A stretch of 64,000 nucleotides of DNA from Candidatus Latescibacterota bacterium (GTDB taxonomy: Bacteria; JAAXHH01), in assembly GCA_022823465.1 (NCBI GenBank), contig JAJEHX010000045.1:1-64000 (forward strand), in the 5' to 3' direction. Below are positions 41,582 through 48,715 of this stretch, one piece after another. Numbering within the stretch: the stretch's first letter is position 1; each line of letters begins with the position of its first letter. A program made the position numbers and the translations under genes. Below the pieces are notes generated by a model. The model was not told the origin of the DNA. It searched no databases and saw only the letters and a program-made list of their open reading frames with translations.

Positions 41582-42460
41582 GGTATGGATTCCATCTCCG
41601 TAATCGTCATTACCTATAACGAAGAACCGCATATCGATACCTGTTTACGGAGTGTTTCCTGGGTCGACGAAATCGTGGTGGTGGATTGCGGAAGCACCGA
41701 TCGGACCGTGGAGATCTGCAATCGTCACGAAAAGGTCCGCCTGTTTCACGAAGACCGGCACGGCAGCGGGCAGCAGAAACAGCAGGCCCTGGACCGGGCG
41801 GTTTCCGAATGGGTGTTGAACCTGGACGCAGACGAGCGGCTCGGCGAATCCCTGCAGTCGGAAATCCAGCGTCTCCTCGAGTCGCCCGCGCCCTGCGACG
41901 GCTATCATGTTCCCAGGGAGAATTACTTCCTCTCCCGGCACATTCGGCACGCGGCGGGATGGGGGGACGATCGGCCGCTCAGGTTGTTCCGCCGGACGAA
42001 GACAAGCGTCACCCGGACCCAGGTACACGAGACTTTTGTCGTGGACGGACCGACCGGCAGTCTTGATTCACCGCTGATACACGACGCCTATACCAGTCTG
42101 TACCAGTATATCGAGAAGTTGAACGAGTATACGTCGATCGAGGTGAGAAACCGGCTTAGGGCGCAGCCGGACCGGAGCATATCCTGGATGCACATCGCCC
42201 TTGCGCCCCTGGGCGCGTTCTGGAAGACGTATGTGCTGAAACGGGGCTATCGCGATGGGATGCAAGGACTACTGCTCTGCCTGCTTTCCTCGGTGTCGGT
42301 CATGTCCGGATACGCGAAGACCTGGGAATACCGTATGTACAGGAAGCAGGGCGGCCGGATGTTTCCGCCCATACGAACCGAAGAGGTAAGCACCCGGCAG
42401 CCGGGCTACAACCGGCTTGTCGAAGGCGGTGACGAGGAATTCAACTGGAAGGATGGCTGA
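41561..42460 (+). CDS. Glycosyltransferase family 2, WaaE/KdtX-like
   Basis: The protein (299 aa from the ATG at 41561; 291 from the ATG at 41585, which gives the usual MDSISVIVITYNEE start) has the GT2 nucleotide-sugar site VVVDCGSTDRT and the metal motif LDADER. WaaE-like enzymes add glucose to LPS heptose or act on similar core sugars. The C-terminus AWKTYVLKRGYRDGM-like WKTYVLKRGYRDGMQG is shared with the two other WaaE-like proteins at 50588 and 51399, so these are paralogues. First gene of the glycan cluster. Confidence 0.85.
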   Translation: MNGIDDAGMDSISVIVITYNEEPHIDTCLRSVSWVDEIVVVDCGSTDRTVEICNRHEKVRLFHEDRHGSGQQKQQALDRAVSEWVLNLDADERLGESLQSEIQRLLESPAPCDGYHVPRENYFLSRHIRHAAGWGDDRPLRLFRRTKTSVTRTQVHETFVVDGPTGSLDSPLIHDAYTSLYQYIEKLNEYTSIEVRNRLRAQPDRSISWMHIALAPLGAFWKTYVLKRGYRDGMQGLLLCLLSSVSVMSGYAKTWEYRMYRKQGGRMFPPIRTEEVSTRQPGYNRLVEGGDEEFNWKDG

Positions 42461-42466
42461 GATCCG

Positions 42467-43453
42467 ATGAGCCTGAAAGACACCCTGTACAGAACGGCGT
42501 CGCGTTACGGACCGCTACAGCGGGTCCTTCGGGATGCCGTCGTCGCGCGGAAGCTGCGGTTCCCGGAAGTGATCAGTATCGAGTCGTCGAGTTTCTGCAA
42601 TGCCGACTGCATCATGTGCCCGAGAGAGTTGCTGAGCCGGAAGAAGGGCAACATGTCCATGGACCTGTACCGCAAGATCATCGACGAGTGCGCCGAAAAT
42701 GCCAGATACATCAGGCTCATACAGCCCTTCATGTTCGGGGAGTCCTTCATCAACAGGCAGCTCGTCGAGATGATCGCCTATACGAAAAGCCGGCTTCCCC
42801 GCGTTCCGGTCAGCGTAAGCACCAACGGTTCCCTGCTCAATCCTCAGAAGGCGCAGGAGCTCATCGACTGCAAGCTGGACAAGATCAACATCGATATCGA
42901 CGGGGCGACGGCGGAGACCTTCGAAGCGGTGCGCGTCGGACTCGATTACGAACAGGTGGTGGAGAACGCGCGGTACCTGATGGAACTGAAACGGTCCACG
43001 GGCAGCCGGACGCCCGAGATCACGGTGACCATCATAAATATGGAAGAGACCCATCACGAGGTAGCGGCCTTCAAAGACCTCTGGACGCCCGTCGCCGACA
43101 ACGTGGTGGTGCAGAGCTACACCACCTGGACGGGCAGCGTGGAAGACAAGAACGTGGGCGACCAGGCCTCGGCTTCGGCCACCGGCGGTTTCACCTTTCC
43201 CTGCAAGCATCCCTGGGAGGAATTCGTCATCGCCAATGACGGCCGCGTGTCCATCTGCTGCCTCGATTTCGACTTCAAGGTAGAGGTGGGCGACGTTTCG
43301 AAGCAATCGATCAAGGAAGTCTGGAACGGCGCTCCTATCCAGGAAATCCGGCAGAAGATGATCGAGAACCGGTACGCCGAACTCGAAATCTGCAGCCAGT
43401 GCAACAATTACATCTTTCAGACCGAATGCGCCTGGCACCAGGTGTGGAAGTGA
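42467..43453 (+). CDS. Radical SAM/SPASM protein
   Basis: The 328-aa protein has the radical-SAM motif C-NAD-C-IM-C (residues near 43-50, SSFCNADCIMCPRE), a SAM-binding region (STNGSLL), and a C-terminal Cys-rich SPASM domain (GRVSICCLDFD; ELEICSQCNNYIFQTECAW). Proteins of this kind modify peptides or sugars; some act in glycan or lipid-linked carbohydrate gene clusters. Six bases separate it from the GT2 gene and it precedes the GT4 gene, so a role in making a modified sugar or attached peptide is plausible. The substrate cannot be given. Confidence 0.85.
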   Translation: MSLKDTLYRTASRYGPLQRVLRDAVVARKLRFPEVISIESSSFCNADCIMCPRELLSRKKGNMSMDLYRKIIDECAENARYIRLIQPFMFGESFINRQLVEMIAYTKSRLPRVPVSVSTNGSLLNPQKAQELIDCKLDKINIDIDGATAETFEAVRVGLDYEQVVENARYLMELKRSTGSRTPEITVTIINMEETHHEVAAFKDLWTPVADNVVVQSYTTWTGSVEDKNVGDQASASATGGFTFPCKHPWEEFVIANDGRVSICCLDFDFKVEVGDVSKQSIKEVWNGAPIQEIRQKMIENRYAELEICSQCNNYIFQTECAWHQVWK

Positions 43454-43498
43454 CGCTGGCCGCCCCTGTCTGACCTTCCAAGCGTCAAAGGAATACCC

Positions 43499-44644
43499 AT
43501 GGCCGGCCCGGCGCCTACGCGCATTCTGCAGGTGTGTTCCTCTCTGGCCTGGGGCGGCACGGAAATGCACGTGCCGATCCTGTCCGGTAAGCTCAGGGAC
43601 CGCGGCCACGAGGTGCGTCTCGTACTCCACCCGAAGGGTTCGATCGTCCGGGAAGCGCGGGGTCGGGATATCCCGGTCGAGACCATCCGCACAGGCGGAT
43701 ATGTGAATCCCGCGTCGACCTGGGCGCTTCGACGATGCGTACGGCGCTTCCGGCCCGGAGTCATCCATCTCCACCTGTCCCGCGATCTCTGGCAGACCGT
43801 GCCCGCGGCGCTGCTGGCGGGATTCGACGGACCGATCCTCCTCACCAAGCACGTCGGTTCCTATGTGACGAAGAGAGATCCGCTGCACCGGTGGCTGTAT
43901 CGACGCGTTTCTCGCATCATCACGGTGTCGGAGACGCTGAACAGGAACGTGCGGGAGACCTGTCCCATCCCGCCGGACCGCGTGGTGACCGTGCATCCGG
44001 CCCTGGACATGGACCGGTTCGATCCGGGCCGCTACGACCGGGAGGACACGAGAAGATCGCTCGGCATTCCGGCCGGCGCCATCGTGGCGGGTACCGTTGG
44101 ACGCGTGTCTCCGGGCAAGGGTTACGAGGATTTCCTGCGGGCCGCCCGGATGCTTAGGGACCGCCATCCGGACAAACTCCTTCGGTTCGTGGTCGTGGGT
44201 TCGGCCAGCTATGGGGAGGAAGCGTATCACGACGGAATCGTTCAATACGCCCGGGAACTGGATCTCGCTGAAACCGTGTACTTCACGGGTTTCAGAAGAG
44301 ATATTCCCGCCTTGCTGAACGCCATGGACGTTTTTATATTTCCCTCCAGAGCGGAAGGATTCGGCGCGACCGTCATCGAGGCGATGGCCATGGGCGTGGC
44401 CTGTGTGTCGACCCGGTCCGATGGAACGCTGGACACGGTAGTGGAAGGTGAAACGGGCCTCGTCTTTCAGGGAGGCGACGCGGAAGGGCTTGCGAGGTCG
44501 GTCGAATCGCTGCTGACGGACGGAGGTCTGCGCGCGCGTATCGCGGAGAACGGTTACAGGCAGGCCAGGGAACGCTTCAATCTCGATGCCATGACCGACC
44601 GCGTGGAAGCGCTCTATGCCACTTCAATGGTCCATCCCTCCTGA
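43499..44644 (+). CDS. Glycosyltransferase family 4
   Basis: The 381-aa GT-B protein starts ILQVCSSLAWGGTEMHVPIL, with a typical acceptor-domain Gly-rich loop, and has the C-terminal donor motif FPSRAEGFGATVIEAMAMG with the conserved E-x7-E (about residues 283-301), the retaining GT4 signature. VGRVSPGKGYEDFLRAARML precedes it. It transfers a sugar from a nucleotide donor to the growing glycan. The ATG at 43499 fits the family start. Exact sugar unknown. Confidence 0.9.
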   Translation: MAGPAPTRILQVCSSLAWGGTEMHVPILSGKLRDRGHEVRLVLHPKGSIVREARGRDIPVETIRTGGYVNPASTWALRRCVRRFRPGVIHLHLSRDLWQTVPAALLAGFDGPILLTKHVGSYVTKRDPLHRWLYRRVSRIITVSETLNRNVRETCPIPPDRVVTVHPALDMDRFDPGRYDREDTRRSLGIPAGAIVAGTVGRVSPGKGYEDFLRAARMLRDRHPDKLLRFVVVGSASYGEEAYHDGIVQYARELDLAETVYFTGFRRDIPALLNAMDVFIFPSRAEGFGATVIEAMAMGVACVSTRSDGTLDTVVEGETGLVFQGGDAEGLARSVESLLTDGGLRARIAENGYRQARERFNLDAMTDRVEALYATSMVHPS

Positions 44645-44662
44645 TCCCGGCCCCGGCTCTTC

Positions 44663-46579
44663 ATGAACCTGTACCTCCGTATACTGTCCTATGTGAAGCC
44701 CTACTGGTACTTCATGGCCGGCGCCATGGTCTGCATGGCCTGCTTCGCGGTCACCAGCAGTGCCACGGTCTGGGTTGCGCTCCCCTTTCTGCAGACCCTC
44801 TTCGGCCAGGAAACCGTACAGACCGACGGGGCCGGGCCGACCGGGCCGACCGGGCCGACCGGGCAGGCTGGACAGTTCGACCTCGCCCAGGATTCGGCGA
44901 ACCGGCTGGAACAGCGGACGGGGATGACGGGCCTTCGGGAGTCCCTGAAGGAACGTACCAGCGACCTGATCAGGCGGCCGACCAGGCAGGCGACCCTCGA
45001 ACGCCTCTGCCTGATCATCCTGTTCATCCTCCTGCTGAAGAACATCAGCAGTTACCTGCAAGCCTACCTGATGGCCTTCGCCGAGAACGGCGTCATAAAA
45101 GACCTCAGGAACCACCTCTACATCCATCTGCACCGTCTTTCCCTGTCCTTTTTTCACCGGGAGCGCACGGGGGAACTCATCTCCCGTGTGTCCTACGACG
45201 TCATGAAGATCAACGGGACGATCTCAGCCGCCTTCGGCACGCTGATCAAGGAACCCATGCTGGTGGCGGTCTATCTCGCGATTCTCCTGATCCTGAGCTG
45301 GCAGCTGACACTGGTCTCCCTGGTACTGCTCCCCTTCAGCGTACTCGTCATCACCATGGTGGGCAGGCGGCTGCGCCGAAGCAGCACGGCCTCCCAGGAA
45401 GCCATGGCCGACCTGACCTCGACGCTCCAGGAAACGGTGTCCGGCGTGCGGGTGGTCAAGGCTTTCAACATGGAGGCTTTCGAAATAAGCAAGTTCAAGC
45501 GGCAGACGCATCACTACTTCCGTACGCTGCTCCGCCTGACCCACATGCACAACCTGGCGAGCCCCATTACGGAAATCCTGGGCAGCGTCGTAGGCCTGGC
45601 AATCCTCTGGTACGGGGGGCGTCAGGTCCTGGAAGGCGACCTGCTGGCGCCCGAGGACTTTCTGACCTTCTTCCTCGCCCTTTTTTCCATGATGAAACCG
45701 GTCAAGGAACTCGGACAGGTACACAACCGGATCCAGGAAGGGATCGCGGCCGCCGACCGCGTGTTTTCGATCCTGGACACGGCGCCCGAGATCACGGACG
45801 CGAGGGATGCGGCCCCGTTGCCCCGCCTCCGCCGGGAAATCCGCTTCAACCGTGTTACCTTCCGATATGACCAGGCCGCGGAATCCGCTCTGGAGGATAT
45901 CGATCTCGTGGTCCGTTCGGGAGAAACCGTGGCGCTGGTGGGGCCCAGTGGAGGAGGCAAGTCCACCCTGGTGGACCTCGTCGCGCGGTTCTACGACCCG
46001 ACCGGCGGGCGCATCGAAATCGACGGGAAGGATCTGCGGTCTGTCACCGTGGCGTCCCTGCGGGAGAAGATGGGCATCGTGACGCAGGACGTGATCCTGT
46101 TCAACGACACGGTCCGCAACAACATCGCCTACGGCGTGGAAGACATGCCCCGGGACCGGATTCGATCCGCCGCGGCCGCCGCCAACGCGGATGCCTTCAT
46201 CGAACAGTTGCCCGATGGATACGATACGTTTCTCGGGGAGCGGGGCGTGCGTCTCTCCGGGGGCCAGCGTCAGCGGATCGCCATCGCGCGGGCCATTCTG
46301 AAGGATCCCCAGATCCTCATCTTCGACGAGGCCACGTCCAGCCTGGACACCGAGTCCGAACTGCTGGTCCAGGAGGCCATCGATCGGTTGATGAAGGGCA
46401 GGACGGCCCTGGTCATCGCCCATCGCCTGTCGACGGTGCAGAAGGCGGACCGGGTGGTCGTCGTCGACCGCGGCCGGATCGTGCAGACCGGCGTCCACGG
46501 ATCGCTGATCCGGGAGGACGGGCTGTACCGGAAGCTCTACAACCTGCAGTTCCGGGACCAGGAACCGGTCGTGGAATAA
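44663..46579 (+). CDS. ABC exporter, MsbA-like (lipid A/glycolipid flippase type), with collagen-like insert
   Basis: The 638-aa half-transporter has six membrane helices then the ATPase: Walker A GPSGGGKST (427-435), signature LSGGQRQRIAIARAIL (about 531), and Walker B ILIFDEATSSLD. MsbA-type proteins flip lipid A or lipid-linked sugars across the inner membrane, which suits the surrounding glycan genes. Between helix 1 and helix 2, in what should be the periplasmic loop, residues about 56-71 read GAGPTGPTGPTGQAGQ, a collagen-like insert coded by a 9-bp repeat. Such an insert is not part of the family. It starts 18 bases after the GT4 gene. Confidence 0.92.
   Translation: MNLYLRILSYVKPYWYFMAGAMVCMACFAVTSSATVWVALPFLQTLFGQETVQTDGAGPTGPTGPTGQAGQFDLAQDSANRLEQRTGMTGLRESLKERTSDLIRRPTRQATLERLCLIILFILLLKNISSYLQAYLMAFAENGVIKDLRNHLYIHLHRLSLSFFHRERTGELISRVSYDVMKINGTISAAFGTLIKEPMLVAVYLAILLILSWQLTLVSLVLLPFSVLVITMVGRRLRRSSTASQEAMADLTSTLQETVSGVRVVKAFNMEAFEISKFKRQTHHYFRTLLRLTHMHNLASPITEILGSVVGLAILWYGGRQVLEGDLLAPEDFLTFFLALFSMMKPVKELGQVHNRIQEGIAAADRVFSILDTAPEITDARDAAPLPRLRREIRFNRVTFRYDQAAESALEDIDLVVRSGETVALVGPSGGGKSTLVDLVARFYDPTGGRIEIDGKDLRSVTVASLREKMGIVTQDVILFNDTVRNNIAYGVEDMPRDRIRSAAAAANADAFIEQLPDGYDTFLGERGVRLSGGQRQRIAIARAILKDPQILIFDEATSSLDTESELLVQEAIDRLMKGRTALVIAHRLSTVQKADRVVVVDRGRIVQTGVHGSLIREDGLYRKLYNLQFRDQEPVVE
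44828..44872. repeat. 9-bp repeat (GGG CCG ACC) x3 in the ABC exporter gene
   Basis: Three perfect units at 44834-44860 flanked by further Gly-coding triplets encode a Gly-Pro-Thr collagen-like run in the predicted first periplasmic loop. Confidence 0.95.
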
Positions 46580-46589
46580 CGGACGGCGG

Positions 46590-47762
46590 ATGATGTGGTA
46601 TCCTCTCGAGAAGCGGTTCAAGACCCGGGTGCTCAAATGGCTGGCCAGCCATCCCTTGGGGCAACGCCGCACGCCGCCCGGACCGCCCGGTCCGCCCGGC
46701 GCGGTCGACACAGACGATATCAGCCGGATCCTGATCATTCGTCAGCATGACCAGTTCGGCGACTTCCTGCTGACCACCCCTGCGATACGCGCGTTGCGCG
46801 CGCGGTTTCCGGACGCCCACCTGTCGCTGGTGGTCCGCTCATACCTGTACCCCGTGGCCCGGGGCAATCCGGACGTGGACGAAGTCCTGGTCTTCCACGA
46901 ATCCGGCTGGCGGTGGCGGCCCCGGGACATCGGGTCCTTCGTCGGCCTGATGCGTAACCCCGTCGACCTTGCCGTCGTGTTCAACACGGTCTCTCACTCC
47001 TTCTCCAGCGATCTCATCGCCTGGCTTTCTGGCGCCCCCGTGGTCATGGGACCCGCGGCACCCACTTTCGACCACCTCGATCACAACCCGTTCTACACAG
47101 TAAACGTGCCCGTGAATCCCGATCCCAGACACCAGATCCAGCGAAACCTGGACGTAGTGCGGTACATCGGCGCGGATACGGACGATCTTTCCTACGGGTA
47201 CGCCATGTCCGAGGATGAGCGGATCGGGGGACGCGAAGCGATCGAAGATCTGGCAGGAGGATCAGCAGGACGTGGACGGCCCGGAGGCCCAGTGATCGCC
47301 GTCCATTTCGGTACCGGGGACGCAAGGAAAAGATACCCAGTCGAGCAACTGGGCCGCGTATGCGATGAACTGGCCGGCCGGCTCTCCGCGCGGATCCTGG
47401 CCATACCGGCGCCGGGTGAAGATGAGCTGATGCGTGCTCTGCGCGAAGCGGCATCCACTTCCCTGATGAGTGTGCCCCCCATGCCGCTGCGAAGGGTCGC
47501 CGGCGTGATCCACGCCGCGGATCTGCTTGTATGCAACGATACCGGCGTGCTCCACCTGGCCGCCGCCGTGAAGACACCCACACTATCCTTCCACGCCACC
47601 AGCGATCCGGCCTGCTGGAAACCGCCCGGCGCCAGGCACCGCGCCTTTTATGCGGTCAATCAACGGATCGAAGAGATCCCGCCGGACCGCGTGTGCCGTG
47701 AAATCACCGCCATGCTCGATGGTTCTCTCGAAGGCGAAAAGGGCGAGATCATCCGGGTCTGA
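46590..47762 (+). CDS. Glycosyltransferase family 9 (heptosyltransferase-like), with N-terminal Pro-Pro-Gly repeat
   Basis: The 390-aa protein starts with a 28-residue lead, then PPGPPGPPG (residues 29-37, a 9-bp DNA repeat), then the GT9 domain ILIIRQHDQFGDFLLTTPAIRAL and the C-terminal VCNDTGVLHLAAAVKTPTLSF. GT9 enzymes add heptose (or similar) from ADP-heptose to lipid A-core. A second Gly-rich stretch GGSAGRGRPGGP occurs mid-protein before the C-terminal domain. The start ten bases after the exporter gene suggests one operon. The end is part of a 12-bp near-perfect duplication (47754). Confidence 0.85.
   Translation: MMWYPLEKRFKTRVLKWLASHPLGQRRTPPGPPGPPGAVDTDDISRILIIRQHDQFGDFLLTTPAIRALRARFPDAHLSLVVRSYLYPVARGNPDVDEVLVFHESGWRWRPRDIGSFVGLMRNPVDLAVVFNTVSHSFSSDLIAWLSGAPVVMGPAAPTFDHLDHNPFYTVNVPVNPDPRHQIQRNLDVVRYIGADTDDLSYGYAMSEDERIGGREAIEDLAGGSAGRGRPGGPVIAVHFGTGDARKRYPVEQLGRVCDELAGRLSARILAIPAPGEDELMRALREAASTSLMSVPPMPLRRVAGVIHAADLLVCNDTGVLHLAAAVKTPTLSFHATSDPACWKPPGARHRAFYAVNQRIEEIPPDRVCREITAMLDGSLEGEKGEIIRV
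46674..46700. repeat. 9-bp repeat (CCG CCC GGN) x3 in the GT9 gene
   Basis: Three units code PPGPPGPPG before the catalytic domain. Same repeat class as at 27595 and 44834, in a different phase. Confidence 0.95.
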
Positions 47763-47777
47763 TCCCGGGTCGGATCC
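47754..47777. repeat. 12-bp tandem repeat at the GT9 stop codon
   Basis: CGGGTC(T/G)GATCC occurs at 47754-47765 and 47766-47777 with one mismatch; the first copy contains the TGA stop (47760-47762). Confidence 0.75.
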
Positions 47778-47789
47778 CGCCTAATTCAC

Positions 47790-47818
47790 TTGACACGCCC
47801 CCGGCCCGCCCATACCAT
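47790..47818 (+). promoter_or_regulatory. Sigma70-type promoter for the methyltransferase and symporter genes
   Basis: TTGACA at 47790-47795, 17-base spacer, TACCAT at 47813-47818. The spacer starts CG then C5GG (47798-47804), as at 25987 and 61837. The leader to the methyltransferase start would be about 35-40 bases. Confidence 0.6.
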
Positions 47819-47859
47819 GTTGCCCGCTCAGGCGAACGCCAGGACTGGCAGGGGAACGG

Positions 47860-48366
47860 GTGAACATGGCGACCAAACTTGATCTGGGCTGCGGACCTTT
47901 CGGGAAACTGGAGGGCGCTATCGGCGTGGATATCAACGATGCGGCCCACGTGGACGTGGTTCACGACCTGGACGAATATCCCTATCCCTTCGACGACCGC
48001 CGGTTCGACCACATCGAGATGTCTCACATCCTGGAACACATCCGCCAGCCGGCCCGAGCCATGGACGAAGTGTACCGCATCGCGCGGCCGGGCGCGTCGA
48101 TCCGCATCGTCACGCCCCACTACTCTTCGCAGCTCTCCTATGGCGACCTGACCCACTATCATCATTTCGGCTACGTGACGATCACGCAGATGTGCCGGGA
48201 CGGACGGTTCCGGATGGACGGCTGCAGACTGATCTTCAGCGACATCTACCGGGTGCTGGGCGTCAGCCTGCTCGCCAACTGGTTTCCCCGCAGGTGGGAG
48301 AAATACCTCGCCTTTATTTTCCCCGGCATGTACGTCGAGGCGATGCTGACCGTCGTCAAGGCGTGA
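47860..48366 (+). CDS. SAM-dependent methyltransferase, class I
   Basis: The 168-aa protein has motif I KLDLGCGPFGK, the acidic loop IGVDINDAAH, and FDHIEMSHILEHI with the VYRIARPGASIRI strand, as in Methyltransferase_11/UbiE-like folds. It should methylate a small molecule or sugar. A GTG at 47860 (AGGGG five bases upstream) or ATG at 47866 can be the start. Its own promoter lies just before it, so it is not simply part of the preceding operon. Confidence 0.85.
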   Translation: MNMATKLDLGCGPFGKLEGAIGVDINDAAHVDVVHDLDEYPYPFDDRRFDHIEMSHILEHIRQPARAMDEVYRIARPGASIRIVTPHYSSQLSYGDLTHYHHFGYVTITQMCRDGRFRMDGCRLIFSDIYRVLGVSLLANWFPRRWEKYLAFIFPGMYVEAMLTVVKA

Positions 48367-48394
48367 ACGGACCGGGATGGTCCGGAGGGACGGC

Positions 48395-48706
48395 ATGGCC
48401 ACATCAACGCCTGTCCACGGGAGTAGAGCCGCCGTAGCTTTGCGCAGGTACTGGCGGGCCAATATTCGGATCATGGCCGTGCTGCTCGGGCTATGGGCCC
48501 TGGCCGGCCTCGGAGCGGGCATCCTGTTCGCGGACAAGCTGAACGCGTACTATATTTCCGGTACCGGCTTTCCCCTGGGTTTCTGGTTCGCACACCAGGG
48601 CAGCATCATCGTGTTCGTGCTGCTCATCCTGGCCTACTGCCTCTATATGAACCGCCTGGATAAACGGCATCGCCGCGAACTCGAAAACATGGATCAGGAA
48701 GGATAG
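48395..48706 (+). CDS. Sodium/solute symporter small subunit (DUF4212 family)
   Basis: The 103-aa protein has two membrane helices (about residues 28-50 and 60-84) and the family pattern YYISGTGFPLGFWFAHQGSI, which is the DUF4212 signature. Small subunits of this type are always encoded just before a large SSS-family symporter, as here nine bases downstream. The ATG at 48395 is set by GGAGGGA upstream. It probably assembles with the large subunit in the inner membrane. Confidence 0.88.
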   Translation: MATSTPVHGSRAAVALRRYWRANIRIMAVLLGLWALAGLGAGILFADKLNAYYISGTGFPLGFWFAHQGSIIVFVLLILAYCLYMNRLDKRHRRELENMDQEG

Positions 48707-48715
48707 ACTCAGCCT

